Source of the DNA: Leucobacter weissii
GTDB lineage: Bacteria; Actinomycetota; Actinomycetes; Actinomycetales; Microbacteriaceae
Direction of reading: 5' to 3'
NCBI RefSeq assembly: GCF_017565745.1
Contig: NZ_JAGDYM010000016.1
Coordinates: 1 to 64,000 of the forward strand
DNA length: 64,000 nucleotides
Within the stretch, counting starts at the first letter, position 1. Each line of letters opens with the position of its first letter. Of the stretch, positions 1 through 8,896 are shown one piece after another. The position numbers were made by a program, and so were the translations under genes. The notes under the pieces are model-generated. The model saw only the letters and a list, made by a program, of their open reading frames with translations. It was not told the DNA's origin and did not search any database.

Positions 1-193
1 GCTTCTTCTTCAACTTCCCCGTCGCCGGACACGCCACCCGCACCGACACCCGACCCTGCGCATCCGCCTGCGACACCGACACCACCCGCACCACCGCAGA
101 CGCCGCCTCAGCCGCAACCGGAGCACCCGTCACGACCAGCCCCAGGACCACCGCGAACACCGCCGCGACCGCCCATGGTCGGCGAAGCGGCAT
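1..193 (-). CDS. Secreted protein, N-terminal part only (cut by window edge)
   Basis: Reading leftward from an ATG at 193 the frame stays open to the window edge (64 codons). It begins MPLRRPWAVAAVF, a basic stretch, followed by a hydrophobic core ending GAPVAAEA, which is a good Sec signal peptide with an Ala-x-Ala cleavage site near residue 28-30. The mature part starts with a beta-rich Val/Ser segment and runs into ACPATGKLKKK at the edge. No clear ribosome binding site is visible, so the start rests on the signal peptide. The mature fragment is too short to assign a family. It resembles the opening of the Ig-like or anchored surface proteins later in the window only in general composition. 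Confidence 0.6.
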   Translation of the reverse strand, partial: MPLRRPWAVAAVFAVVLGLVVTGAPVAAEAASAVVRVVSVSQADAQGRVSVRVACPATGKLKKK

Positions 194-543
194 CAGTGCG
201 TGCGCACGACGAGATCGGGCACCACCCGCCCCATGAGCCGAATCGCCGCCGCCGGACGCACCGAACCGAGTTCGCATCACCGCTCCCATCGCTCACACCA
301 CTCCCGCCACCGGAGCATGCGCGCGTACGCAGAGGCCGAGCGCGACGACACGATCACTATCGACCGGTGCCACGCACATCCGATGAAGGCCAGCTTCAGC
401 TTAATCACATCATCGATACGGCGCAAACGCTTCAGAAGTCCTCGCGCGCCAGCTGCGCCGACGGCTTCCGCCGTCCCAGTCGGGACCGGAGAAAATGCCG
501 AAATCGGGTCGCGCGTGATGGAGCGACCGCGCCGCGCGGCGGG
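194..543. other. Intergenic stretch, no gene seen
   Basis: These 350 bases separate the 5' end of the secreted protein from the 3' end of the next leftward gene. Several frames are open but none has a start with a ribosome binding site or protein-like composition. The stretch around 385-435 is less GC-rich than its surroundings and probably holds the promoter of the leftward secreted-protein gene. No confident -35/-10 pair can be named. Confidence 0.4.
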
Positions 544-807
544 CTACTCCGCGATCCCGAACGTGTGACGCATGAGTGCTGACACGTCACGGTCGAGGTG
601 CTCGAGCTTGACGCCTACGGCGTCGAACCCCGCCTCGAACTTGGCGTCCATCGCTTCGAACTTGGCATCGACAGCCTCGAACTTGGCGTCGACCGCTGTG
701 AAGCCCGCTTTCATGGCGTTCAGGATCAACGTGGTCGTCAGGGTGAAACCACCGAGCATGATGGCGGCGAACACTCCGATGAGCACCCACACCTGCGGTT
801 CCGTCAC
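544..807 (-). CDS. Small membrane protein with heptad coiled-coil repeats
   Basis: A protein of about 87 residues with one hydrophobic segment near the N-terminus (VWVLIGVFAAIMLGGFTL), followed by three near-identical seven-residue repeats of the form VDAKFEA and the tail KLEHLDRDVSALMRHTFG. The heptad spacing predicts a short coiled coil outside or just under the membrane. An ATG at 813 is in frame, but GGGAG would lie only one base before it. The GTG at 807 has that same GGGAG at a spacing of seven, so I prefer 807. Small proteins of this layout, a membrane helix plus a coil ending in HLDRDV, are common hypothetical proteins in Microbacteriaceae. The function is unknown. Confidence 0.7.
   Translation of the reverse strand: MTEPQVWVLIGVFAAIMLGGFTLTTTLILNAMKAGFTAVDAKFEAVDAKFEAMDAKFEAGFDAVGVKLEHLDRDVSALMRHTFGIAE
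634..696. repeat. Three 21-bp direct repeats encoding coiled-coil heptads
   Basis: Copies start at 634, 655 and 676, each reading approximately CTCGAACTTGGCGTCGACC on the plus strand, with a period of exactly 21. They encode the VDAKFEA heptads of the small membrane protein. Perfect three-codon-multiple repeats can expand or contract without a frameshift. Confidence 0.85.
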
Positions 808-965
808 GGTCATGCTCCCATTCTGCGGCTTCGGCCGCTGAATGACCAGCAACGCTGTGCCACTGTCGCACCTTGCACGGTTGGGAACGTCGAATCGACG
901 GAATCTGTGGAGAACTCGCGAAAACGGACCACCTGTGAGCGGCGAAGTGCCCCTCATCCGGTGGT

Positions 966-2276
966 TCAGGCTTCGAGCGCGCGCAGCTCGAGATCGTCAG
1001 CCGAGCGCAGGCCCGCCGGAACACTCGCGAAGCGGGTGAAGCCCTCGGCCGAGACGCGATCCAGCAGCGCCCGCACATTCTTCTGGCGACGCTCCAGGCG
1101 CACGCGGTGCCCGCGCGCCACGAGCTCACGCTTCACCGCCGCGAGATCCGCCGGCGACGCGTCGGCATCGTGGATCAGCGCGATCGCCTCCGGGCCGGTG
1201 TCGCCCGGCAATTCGATGAGATCCACGACCCGTTCGAAGCCGATCGAGAACCCCACCGCAGGCACCTCGTGGCCGAGGAAGCGCCCCACCATGCCGTCGT
1301 AGCGGCCGCCTCCCCCGACGGAGCTGCCCGAGCCGGGGTGCGCGATCTCGAAGATGGTCCCCGTGTAATAGCCCATACCGCGCACGAGCGTCGGATCGAA
1401 GCGCAGCGAGACGCCGGCCGGAAGCGCACCGGCGAGCGCCGCCCCCAGCTCGGCGAGACTCTCCGCACCTGCCTCGACGCCCGAGCCGGGCGCCGCCGCC
1501 GGGAGCACGGCGCGGATCGCCTCGCGCGTGAGCGGGATGCCGTCGCCCGCCAGCGCCGGCTCGACCCGCGCGAGCACCCCGCCGATGCGCTCTGCCGCGG
1601 CGGCATCGATACCGCGGAGCTCGTCGACCACGCCCGCGGCGCCGATCTTGTCGAGCTTGTCGATGGTGATGAGGGCCCGATCGTGCTGCTCCTCGGCGAA
1701 ACCGCAGTGGCCCAGCAGCCCGAAGAGGATGCGCCGGTCGTTGACGCGGATCGCGCAGCCGTCGAGCCCGAGCTCGGAGAGCGCCTGCGAAGTGGCGGTG
1801 ATCAGCTCGATCTCCGCGAGCAGGCCGGGCTCGCCGATGATGTCGATGTCGGCCTGCACGAACTGGCGGTAGCGCCCCTTCTGCGGCCGCTCCGCCCGCC
1901 AGACCGGGGCGATCTGGATCGCCCGGAACACCGGCGGCAGCTCGGCGCGATGGCTCGCGTAGAAGCGGGTCAGCGGCACCGTGAGATCGAAGCGCAGCCC
2001 CAGATCGGCGAGCTGCTCGGCGTTGCCCGCTTCGGCGGCGGCGGCGAGCTGCTCGGGCCGGATGCCGCGCTTCAGGATCGAGAACGAGAGCTTCTCGTTG
2101 TCGCCGCCGAGGCCCGCGTGCAGACGCGACCAGTCCTCCACGACGGGCGTCTCGATCTCGTCGAAGCCGTGAGCGCGGTACACTCCGCGGATCACGCCGA
2201 GCGCGTGCTCGCGGCGGGCCTTGTCGGCGGGGAGGAAGTCGCGCATCCCGCGCGGCGGATTCACCTGTGCTGCCAT
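966..2276 (-). CDS. hisS: Histidyl-tRNA synthetase
   Basis: Charges tRNA-His with histidine in the cytoplasm, a class II aminoacyl-tRNA synthetase. The 436 residues match the usual length. PPRGMRDFLP is at the N-terminus, and motif 2 with the PVWRAERPQKGRYRQF stretch lies near residues 110-130. The histidine-specific LVRGMGYYTGTIFEI and the motif 3 region GGGGRYDGMVGRFLG follow, with a short anticodon-binding domain at the C-terminus. The ATG at 2276 gives the canonical MAAQVNPPRGMRDF start. A GTG at 2294 would add six residues of poor conservation. It lies 45 bases downstream of mazG on the same strand and is probably co-transcribed with it. Confidence 0.97.
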   Translation of the reverse strand: MAAQVNPPRGMRDFLPADKARREHALGVIRGVYRAHGFDEIETPVVEDWSRLHAGLGGDNEKLSFSILKRGIRPEQLAAAAEAGNAEQLADLGLRFDLTVPLTRFYASHRAELPPVFRAIQIAPVWRAERPQKGRYRQFVQADIDIIGEPGLLAEIELITATSQALSELGLDGCAIRVNDRRILFGLLGHCGFAEEQHDRALITIDKLDKIGAAGVVDELRGIDAAAAERIGGVLARVEPALAGDGIPLTREAIRAVLPAAAPGSGVEAGAESLAELGAALAGALPAGVSLRFDPTLVRGMGYYTGTIFEIAHPGSGSSVGGGGRYDGMVGRFLGHEVPAVGFSIGFERVVDLIELPGDTGPEAIALIHDADASPADLAAVKRELVARGHRVRLERRQKNVRALLDRVSAEGFTRFASVPAGLRSADDLELRALEA

Positions 2277-2321
2277 GGTCCCCCATTCTTCCACGCCCCG
2301 GCACAGGGTCGGGGCGGCGGA

Positions 2322-3017
2322 TCAGGATGGATGGCGCTCGGCGAGGCGCTGCGTGGCCAGACGCAGCGCCCGATCCGGGTCGACGCCCTCGGCGTTGGCC
2401 CGGATCACGAGCGCGAGCAGCGCGTCGCCGAGCTCGCGTTCGTCCGACCCGGCCGCTCCCCCGGCGCCGGGCTCCGGAACCGGCGCCCCCGCCCGCCGCA
2501 GCCGCTCGACGACCTTGGCCGCCCGCGCGAGCGCGGGCATGCCGACCGGGATCCCGTCGAGTGCGCCGCGCGAGCCGCGCCGCTGCCCGGCCGCGTCCTC
2601 CTTCAGCCGCTCCCACTCGGCGTTCAGCTCCTCCACCGACATGTAGCCGCGGTCTCCGAACACATGCGGGTGCCGCCCGATCAGCTTCGCGTTCAGCGCC
2701 GCGGCCACCGCCGCGAAATCGTAGCCCTCGCCGTCCCGCTCGGCGATCGCCGCGTGGAAGAGCACCTGGTAGAGCACGTCGCCGAGCTCGCCCGCGACCT
2801 CCTCGGGCGGCAGCCCGCGTTCGACCGCGTCGACGAACTCCGCCGTCTCCTCGATGAGATAGGGGACCAGGCTCTCGTGGGTCTGCACGGCGTGCCAGGC
2901 GCAGCCCTCCGGCCACACCAGGCGGTGCACGGTGTCGCGCAGCTCGGCGAACGGATCGGCGCCCGCCCGGGGTGTCGACTCGGGCTCGTCGCGGGACGGG
3001 TTCGATGGGGCGCTCAT
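2322..3017 (-). CDS. mazG: MazG nucleoside triphosphate pyrophosphohydrolase
   Basis: Hydrolyses (d)NTPs to monophosphates and pyrophosphate, a house-cleaning enzyme. The protein is 231 residues. It has the family's Mg-binding pattern: EETAEFVDAV near residue 56 and the partner ExxD in GELGDVLYQVLFHA near residue 77. It also has a conserved helix ending GRHPHVFGD. The usual CPWD just before QTHESL reads CAWH here, so Pro and Asp of that motif are replaced. The C-terminal third carries a second degenerate region rich in Ala/Arg. In actinobacteria mazG usually follows mfd. Here a lipoprotein gene on the opposite strand sits between them. Confidence 0.93.
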   Translation of the reverse strand: MSAPSNPSRDEPESTPRAGADPFAELRDTVHRLVWPEGCAWHAVQTHESLVPYLIEETAEFVDAVERGLPPEEVAGELGDVLYQVLFHAAIAERDGEGYDFAAVAAALNAKLIGRHPHVFGDRGYMSVEELNAEWERLKEDAAGQRRGSRGALDGIPVGMPALARAAKVVERLRRAGAPVPEPGAGGAAGSDERELGDALLALVIRANAEGVDPDRALRLATQRLAERHPS

Positions 3018-3054
3018 ACAGGGAACCTTAGCCTGTGATCGCTAGCATCGAGCC

Positions 3055-3549
3055 ATGAGGATCACGCAGACTCCGCCCGCTCGGGCCGGTGGCGCCGTGG
3101 CCGCGATCATCCTGATGCTCGTCCTGAGCGCCTGCGCTCCCGAAGCCGATCCGGCCGTCACCACGAACCCCCCGACGATGGCCCCCGAACAGTCCGTCGA
3201 AGAGGCCTGCGCCATCTCGCGCGCCGAGATCGAGCGGGTCGCGGGAGAGGCCGAGGAGGACATACGCACGGGCGTCGAGCAGGCCGGGGAGGATCTGCTC
3301 GCCGGCAAGACCCCCTCCTTCGATTTCCTCGCGCCGTCCGTCGGCGACGCGCTCGGATCCATCGAGGAGCAGGTGACGAACGATCAGGTGCGCCAGCTGA
3401 TCGAGGAGCTGCAGGACGCGCTGAGCGGCTTCGCCGAGATCGAGACGCCCGCCACGCTGCTGGAGACCCCGGAGTATCTGGGCGCCCTCAACGAGCAGCT
3501 CAAGGTGCTGAGTTCGACGGATCGCGAGTTGCGACTGCTCTGCGAGTAG
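3055..3549 (+). CDS. Predicted lipoprotein, unknown function
   Basis: A 164-residue protein with a type II signal peptide: a hydrophobic core IILMLVL followed by the lipobox LSAC, so the mature protein would begin at Cys23 and be lipid-anchored outside the membrane. The mature region is acidic and helical, with one later cysteine at the very C-terminus (LLCE) and one at EEACAISR. These two could form a disulfide. Only 37 bases separate it from divergent mazG, so both promoters overlap there. Similar small lipoproteins near mazG occur in related genomes, but I recognise no functional domain. Confidence 0.75.
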   Translation: MRITQTPPARAGGAVAAIILMLVLSACAPEADPAVTTNPPTMAPEQSVEEACAISRAEIERVAGEAEEDIRTGVEQAGEDLLAGKTPSFDFLAPSVGDALGSIEEQVTNDQVRQLIEELQDALSGFAEIETPATLLETPEYLGALNEQLKVLSSTDRELRLLCE

Positions 3550-3560
3550 GGCGTGTCTCC

Positions 3561-3613
3561 CTTCGACGACCTCAGGGGCCGCTTCGACGAGGGTTCCTGA
3601 CCGCTTCGACGGA
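3561..3613. repeat. Degenerate CTTCGAC/CTCAG repeat between convergent genes
   Basis: CTTCGACG occurs at 3561, 3582 and 3604, with CTCAGG at 3571 and CCTGA at 3596. These are the building blocks of the CTTCGACAGGCTCAG palindrome seen intact at 40064-40130. It sits between the convergent 3' ends of the lipoprotein and mfd genes and may act as a weak bidirectional terminator. Confidence 0.5.
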
Positions 3614-3639
3614 CTCTGGACCCGCTCACGGGACGTCCG

Positions 3640-6600
3640 TCAGTCCTCCAGCAGCGCCGCCAGGACCGCCCCGACCCAGCCGACCGTGTCGGTCTCATCC
3701 GCGGCGGAACCCGCGAGCGGACCGCGGGATGCCCGAGACCCGCCCGGCAGCGCCCGCGCGGCGCCCGGCAGAGGCACCTGCAGGGTGTGCGCCTCGGCCG
3801 AGTAACGGGCGCCGGGGTAGAGCCGCTCCATCCTGATCCGCCGGGAATCGGGCAGGGCGACCGGTTCGATCCTGAGCGCGGGCCCGGCGGCGACGACCTT
3901 CGACAGACCCAGCCGCGCGGCCCGGCGGCGCAGCGCCGAGACCTCGGCGAGGCGCCGCACCTCCTCCGGAGGCGTCCCGTAGCGGTCCGCCAGCTCGTCG
4001 AGCACCAGCTCGACCGATTCGTCGGGCGCCTGCGGGTGGGCCGCCGCCGAGAACTTCTGGTATGCCTCGAGCCGCAGCCGCTCGCTCTCGACGTAGTCCT
4101 CCGGGATGTGCGCGTCCACCGGCAGCTCGAGCACCAGCTCGCTCGCCCCGGTCTGGCCCTCGCCCTTGAACTCGGCGACCGCCTCGCCGATCATGCGCAG
4201 GTAGAGGTCGAAGCCCACCCCGGCGATGTGCCCGGACTGCTCGCCCCCCAGGAGGTTGCCGGCGCCGCGGAGCTCGAGATCCTTCAGCGCCACCTGCATC
4301 CCGGACCCCAGCTCGTTGTTCGCCGCGATGGTCTGCAGCCGTTCGTGCGCGTGCTCGGTCAGCGGCTTGTCGGGATCGTAGAGGAAGTAGGCGTAGGCCC
4401 GCTCGCGGCTGCGGCCCACGCGACCGCGCAGCTGGTGCAGCTGGCTGAGGCCGTAGCGGTCCGCCGCGTCGATGATGATGGTGTTCGCGTTCGCGATGTC
4501 GAGGCCGGTCTCGATGATCGTGGTCGAGACGAGCACGTCGTACTTGCGCTCCCAGAAGTCCACCACGACCTGCTCGAGCTGGTGCTCCCCGAGCTTGCCG
4601 TGCGCGACCGCGACCCGCGCCTCCGGCACGAGTTCGGCGATCTGCGCCGCGATGCGTCCGATGGACTGCACGCGGTTGTGGACGAAGAAGACCTGCCCCT
4701 CGCGCAGCAGCTCGCGCCGGATCGCCGCCCCGATCTGCCGCTCGCTGCGGGGCCCCACGAAGGTCAGGATCGGGTGCCGGTCCTCGGGCGGGGTGGCGAG
4801 GGTCGACATCTCGCGGATCCCGGTCACCGCCATCTCGAGCGTGCGCGGGATCGGCGTCGCGCTCATCGCGAGGATGTCGACGCCCGTCTTCAGCTTCTTC
4901 AGCGCGTCCTTGTGCTCGACGCCGAAGCGCTGCTCCTCGTCGATCACGAGCAGCCCCAGATCGTGGTAGCGCACGCCGTCGGCGAGCAGGCGATGCGTGC
5001 CGATCACCACGTCGACGGTGCCCGCCGCGAGCCCTTCGATCGTGTCGCGCGCCTCGGCGTCGGTCTGGAACCGGCTGAGCGCGCGGAGCTGCACGGGGAA
5101 CCCGGCGAAGCGCTCCTGGAAGGTCTCGAGGTGCTGCTTCACGAGCAGGGTCGTCGGCACGAGGATCGCGACCTGCTTGCCGTCCTGCACCGCCTTGAAC
5201 GCCGCGCGCACCGCGATCTCGGTCTTGCCGAAGCCCACGTCGCCCGAGACGAGGCGATCCATCGGGATCGGCCGCTCCATGTCGCGCTTCACCTCGTCGA
5301 TGGTGGTCAGCTGATCCCGGGTCTCGGCGTAGGGGAACGCCTCCTCGAGCTCGTGCTGCCACGGCGTGTCCGGCGAGAAGGCGTGGCCCCGGGCCGCCAC
5401 CCGCGCGGAGTAGAGCTTGACCAGCTCGACGGCGATGTCGCGCACCGCCCGGCGCGCCTTCTTCTTCGCCGCCGCCCAGTCGCCGCCGCCCATCTTCGAG
5501 AGGGCCGGGGCCTCGCCCCCGACGTAGCGCGAGAGCTGGTCGAGCTGATCGGTCGGCACGTACAGCTTGTCGCGGGGCATCCCGCGCTTGCTCGACGCGT
5601 ACTCGAGCACCAGGTACTCCCGCAGCGTCTTGGCCGGTTTCTTGCCGGGCGCGCCGGCCCCGGAGGGCACCATGCGCTGCGTCAGCTCGACGAAACGACC
5701 GATGCCGTGCGTCTCGTGCACGACGTAGTCGCCCGCGACGAGCTGCAGCGGATCCACCACGTTCTTGCCGCGGCGCTTCGCCAGCCGGCCCGACGCCTGC
5801 TGCCGACTCACGGTGCGCCCGAAGAACTCCGCCTCCGTCGCGAGCAGCAGCTTCGCCTCCGCGCTCTCGAACCCGCTCCACGCCGTCCCCTGGACGAGAT
5901 GGACGACGCCCGGCTCCAGACGCTCGGGCGGCCGCCCGGCGCCGGCATCCAGCATCTCCGACAGCCGTTCGGAGATGCGCGCGGCCACCCCGGCCTCGGC
6001 CAGCACGTCGCGCGCCCGCTCCACCAGGCCGATCCCCTGCGCCGCCACCACGACGCTCCAGTCCTGCCCCAGCCGCTCGCGCAGGTGCCGGATCATGGCC
6101 TCCGTCGGCTCCTCGCCGGGGCCGGGCTTCGGGAGGGGCGCGGATCGCACCACGATCTGAGCGTCCGCGATCTGAGCGCCCGCAGTCTGCGCGGTGTCGG
6201 CTCCGTCCTCGCCCGCGGCACCGGCCGCATCGGTACCGACCGCATCGGTGCCGACGAGATCGTGGACGAAGCCCGAGACGGTCCACCACGGACGCGCCCC
6301 GGCAGCGGCGCGCAGCTCCGAGACCGTCAGCATGCCGTGGTCGTCGTCCAGCGGCGCCTCCGCTCCCGCGCCGGCCGCCGACCAGGCGGCCTCGAGGAAC
6401 TCGCGGTTGGTCTCCGCGAGGCTCACCGCCCGGCTCGCGATCCGTTCCGGCGAGTCGAGCAGGATCGCGCCGCCCTCCGGCACGAGCGCGGTCAGCGGAA
6501 GCAGCCCGGGGACGAGCTGCGGGAGCAGACTCTCCATCCCCTCGACGGGCATGCCCTGGCTCACCTTCTCCAGCATCGGCGCGAACGAGGGGAAGCGCGG

Positions 6601-7398
6601 CAGGAGCGCCTGCGCGCGCTCGCGCACCTCGTCGGTGAGCAGGAGCTCCCGGGCCGGCCAGAGCGCGATCCGCGGCAGCGGGTCGCCCGCGCTGCGCTGA
6701 TCGCTGACCGCGAAGCGCCGGATCTGATCGACCTCGTCCCCGAAGAAGTCGATGCGCACCGCCTGATCGGCGGTCGACGGGAACACGTCGAGGATCCCTC
6801 CGCGCACCGCGAACTCGCCGCGACGGGTGACCATGTCGACCCGGGTGTAGGCGAACGAGACGAGTCCGCGCACGATGGACTCGAGCCCGTGCTCCTCGCC
6901 GGCGCCGACCGTCAGCGGCCTGGCGCTCACGAGCTGCGGGGAGACCGGTTGCAGCGCGGCCCGCACCGAGGCGACGAGGATCGCGGGACGCGCATCCGCG
7001 TCCCCGGAGCGCACGTCACGGTCCTCGGGGCGCACGTCACCGTCCCGCAGCAGTCGCAGCGCGTCCGCGCGGCGCCCCACGGTCTCCACGCTGGGGCTCA
7101 GACGCTCGTGCGGAAGGGTCTCCCAGGCCGGGAACTCGGCCGTGACCGCTTCGGGCAGCAGCGAGCACAGCGCGGTGCGCAGCGCGTCGGCCTCGCGGCT
7201 CGTCGGCGCGATCAGCAACAGCGTTCCCGCACCGGCGGCGCCGCGCGCCGCGGCGGCTCTGCGGCGGAGCAGGCCGGCGATCAGGGCGGGCCTGAGCGCC
7301 TCGGGCGCCGCGAGATCAGCGTCGCCGCTCGCCGCGTCGAGGGCGCGGGCGAAGGACGACGACTCGCCGAGCAGACCTTCGAGCCCCGTGAGACTCAC
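3640..7398 (-). CDS. mfd: Transcription-repair coupling factor Mfd
   Basis: ATP-driven translocase that removes RNA polymerase stalled at DNA damage and recruits UvrA. At 1252 residues it is slightly longer than typical. The UvrB-like N-terminal part is followed by the CarD-like RNA-polymerase-interacting domain (DYVVHETHGIGRF near residue 560). The superfamily 2 translocase has Walker A SGDVGFGKTE near residue 719 and the DEEQRFG box near 819, followed by RGRVGRS and the regulatory C-terminal domain. An Ala/Gly/Asp-rich insertion with VGTDA repeats lies near residues 375-405 and explains the extra length. It starts with GTG overlapping the pth stop by four bases (GTGA), so translation is coupled to pth. 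Confidence 0.97.
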   Translation of the reverse strand: MSLTGLEGLLGESSSFARALDAASGDADLAAPEALRPALIAGLLRRRAAAARGAAGAGTLLLIAPTSREADALRTALCSLLPEAVTAEFPAWETLPHERLSPSVETVGRRADALRLLRDGDVRPEDRDVRSGDADARPAILVASVRAALQPVSPQLVSARPLTVGAGEEHGLESIVRGLVSFAYTRVDMVTRRGEFAVRGGILDVFPSTADQAVRIDFFGDEVDQIRRFAVSDQRSAGDPLPRIALWPARELLLTDEVRERAQALLPRFPSFAPMLEKVSQGMPVEGMESLLPQLVPGLLPLTALVPEGGAILLDSPERIASRAVSLAETNREFLEAAWSAAGAGAEAPLDDDHGMLTVSELRAAAGARPWWTVSGFVHDLVGTDAVGTDAAGAAGEDGADTAQTAGAQIADAQIVVRSAPLPKPGPGEEPTEAMIRHLRERLGQDWSVVVAAQGIGLVERARDVLAEAGVAARISERLSEMLDAGAGRPPERLEPGVVHLVQGTAWSGFESAEAKLLLATEAEFFGRTVSRQQASGRLAKRRGKNVVDPLQLVAGDYVVHETHGIGRFVELTQRMVPSGAGAPGKKPAKTLREYLVLEYASSKRGMPRDKLYVPTDQLDQLSRYVGGEAPALSKMGGGDWAAAKKKARRAVRDIAVELVKLYSARVAARGHAFSPDTPWQHELEEAFPYAETRDQLTTIDEVKRDMERPIPMDRLVSGDVGFGKTEIAVRAAFKAVQDGKQVAILVPTTLLVKQHLETFQERFAGFPVQLRALSRFQTDAEARDTIEGLAAGTVDVVIGTHRLLADGVRYHDLGLLVIDEEQRFGVEHKDALKKLKTGVDILAMSATPIPRTLEMAVTGIREMSTLATPPEDRHPILTFVGPRSERQIGAAIRRELLREGQVFFVHNRVQSIGRIAAQIAELVPEARVAVAHGKLGEHQLEQVVVDFWERKYDVLVSTTIIETGLDIANANTIIIDAADRYGLSQLHQLRGRVGRSRERAYAYFLYDPDKPLTEHAHERLQTIAANNELGSGMQVALKDLELRGAGNLLGGEQSGHIAGVGFDLYLRMIGEAVAEFKGEGQTGASELVLELPVDAHIPEDYVESERLRLEAYQKFSAAAHPQAPDESVELVLDELADRYGTPPEEVRRLAEVSALRRRAARLGLSKVVAAGPALRIEPVALPDSRRIRMERLYPGARYSAEAHTLQVPLPGAARALPGGSRASRGPLAGSAADETDTVGWVGAVLAALLED

Positions 7399-7982
7399 CG
7401 GGCCGCCTTCCCGTGGAAGCGCTGCTGGGTCGCGAGGAGTCCGTCCTCGACGAGCGCCGTCGCGGCGTCGGCGGCCTCCTCCAGCAGCACTCCGAGCGTC
7501 GACCGCTCGACGGAGCCGAAGGGGCGCAGCACGAAATCGGCCGGATCCTGCTGCCCCCGGGGCCGTCCGATCCCGATCCTCACCCGGAGGAAGTCAGGGG
7601 TGCCGAGCGCCTTGGCGATGTCGCGCAGGCCGTTGTGCCCGCCGTGCCCGCCGCCGAGCTTCACCTTGAGCGTGTCGAAGGGGAGGTCGAGATCGTCGTG
7701 CAGCACGACGATGCGCTCGGCGGGAATGCCGAAGTACTTGGCCAGCGCCGAGACCGGTCCGCCGGAGGTGTTCATGTAGCCGTTCGACTTCGCCAGCAGG
7801 AGCTTCGGTCCGCCGGGAACGAGGCGGCCCTCGCCGAGGCGTGCGTTGGTCTTGTGCGGCGCGAAGCGGGCGCCGAGGCGGTCGCCGAGCACGTCGAGCG
7901 CGAGTTGACCGACGTTGTGCCGGGTCGTCTCGTACTTGGGCCCGGGGTTGCCGAGGCCCACGATCAGCCAGCCGTCGCCCAT
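7395..7982 (-). CDS. pth: Peptidyl-tRNA hydrolase
   Basis: Releases tRNA from peptidyl-tRNA that dropped off the ribosome. The 195 residues contain the Pth signature GLGNPGPKYETTRHNVG near the N-terminus, with the catalytic Asn and His, then NGYMNTSGG, HDDLDLP and GGHGGHNGLRDI. The ATG at 7982 has AAGGGCGAG just upstream. The longer frame to 8018 adds a charged segment not found in the family. The order rplY-pth-mfd is the conserved actinobacterial arrangement. The stop overlaps the mfd start. Confidence 0.96.
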   Translation of the reverse strand: MGDGWLIVGLGNPGPKYETTRHNVGQLALDVLGDRLGARFAPHKTNARLGEGRLVPGGPKLLLAKSNGYMNTSGGPVSALAKYFGIPAERIVVLHDDLDLPFDTLKVKLGGGHGGHNGLRDIAKALGTPDFLRVRIGIGRPRGQQDPADFVLRPFGSVERSTLGVLLEEAADAATALVEDGLLATQQRFHGKAAR

Positions 7983-8074
7983 CGACTCGCCCTTCTCAGA
8001 TCGTCTACGCCAGAGCACGGGGGCGCGTCCCGCAGAGACGAGGACTCACGAGACGCACCCGGGGACTCCGGCGC

Positions 8075-8668
8075 CTACTCCGCAGCGGCTTCCTCGGCCT
8101 CGGCCTCGGTCTCCTCGTCATCCGACGCGCCTCGGGGTACGACGACGTTCACCACGAGCGCCTCGGGATCGTCGAGCAGCGTCTCGTCCTTGGCGAGCTC
8201 GATCTGGCCCGCGAGGATCTGCGTGCCCTCTTCGAGCCCCTCGACGCTCACCTCGATGTGCTCGGGGATGTTGGTGGCCGGCACGCTCAGGCGCAGCACG
8301 TTCAGCTCCTGCAGCGCGTTCGTGCCCGAGAACGACGTGCCCACGACGATGACGGGCACCTCGACCTCGACGGCCTCGCCCTTCTTCACCACGACCAGGT
8401 CGACGTGCTCGATGAGCTGCCGCACCGGATCCTTCTGCACGTCCTTCACCAGGACGAGGTGCTTCTTGCCGCCGATCGTCAGCTCGATGAGCGCGTTGGC
8501 GTGGCGCACGATCAGGCCGAGGGGGTGGGTCTCGACCGACGCGTGCACGGGGTCGGTGCCGTGCCCGTAGATCACGACCGGGGTGCGGCCGGCGGCGCGC
8601 AGCTTGCGGGCCGCTCCCTTGCCGAAACTCTCGCGGACGATTCCGTCGAGCTTGTTGGTGTCGCTCAT
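8075..8668 (-). CDS. rplY: 50S ribosomal protein L25/general stress protein Ctc
   Basis: Binds 5S rRNA in the large ribosomal subunit. It is the long Ctc form (197 residues): an N-terminal L25 domain with RKLRAAGRTPVVIYG and a C-terminal TL5-like beta domain, ending in a very acidic tail (DDEETEAEAEEAAAE). The ATG at 8668 follows GAGGAG with seven bases between. A candidate -10 TATACT on the minus strand lies near 8840-8845, with no strong -35. It is the first gene of the rplY-pth-mfd set. Confidence 0.96.
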   Translation of the reverse strand: MSDTNKLDGIVRESFGKGAARKLRAAGRTPVVIYGHGTDPVHASVETHPLGLIVRHANALIELTIGGKKHLVLVKDVQKDPVRQLIEHVDLVVVKKGEAVEVEVPVIVVGTSFSGTNALQELNVLRLSVPATNIPEHIEVSVEGLEEGTQILAGQIELAKDETLLDDPEALVVNVVVPRGASDDEETEAEAEEAAAE

Positions 8669-8839
8669 GTGCTTCTCCTCGCGGGCTCGCGCCCGAACGG
8701 GGCGGGGTGGACCCGCCTGCTTGAATGTCTCGCACTCGCCGTGCATGTACGTGCACCGTGGCGCATCAGAAGGCCCGCTCAGAGGCTCACCCGCGTCGAT
8801 CACGGGCGCTCGCGCGCCCCTCGCCGAAGTACAGCCTAT

Positions 8840-8846
8840 GAGTATA
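8840..8846 (-). promoter_or_regulatory. Candidate -10 element upstream of rplY
   Basis: The minus strand reads GTGTATACTCATAGG, containing TATACT, about 170 bases upstream of the rplY start in the divergent 228-base gap with the lipoprotein gene. No convincing -35 hexamer is seen at the right distance, so this is a weak call. Confidence 0.3.
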
Positions 8847-8896
8847 CACGGTCGCCCGAGGCTCCTCGCACCGCGGCCGCTTGTAGGCTGGCCGAC

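Noticed and set aside
1107-3038. Long rightward open frame opposite hisS and mazG
   Set aside because: Rich in Arg/His/Asp with no domain; an antisense frame caused by high GC content, as are similar long frames opposite mfd and the wall proteins.
7644-7690. Another CTTCGAC-type element near GTGTCGAAGGGGAGG
   Set aside because: It lies inside pth coding sequence with conserved residues and lacks the inverted partner.
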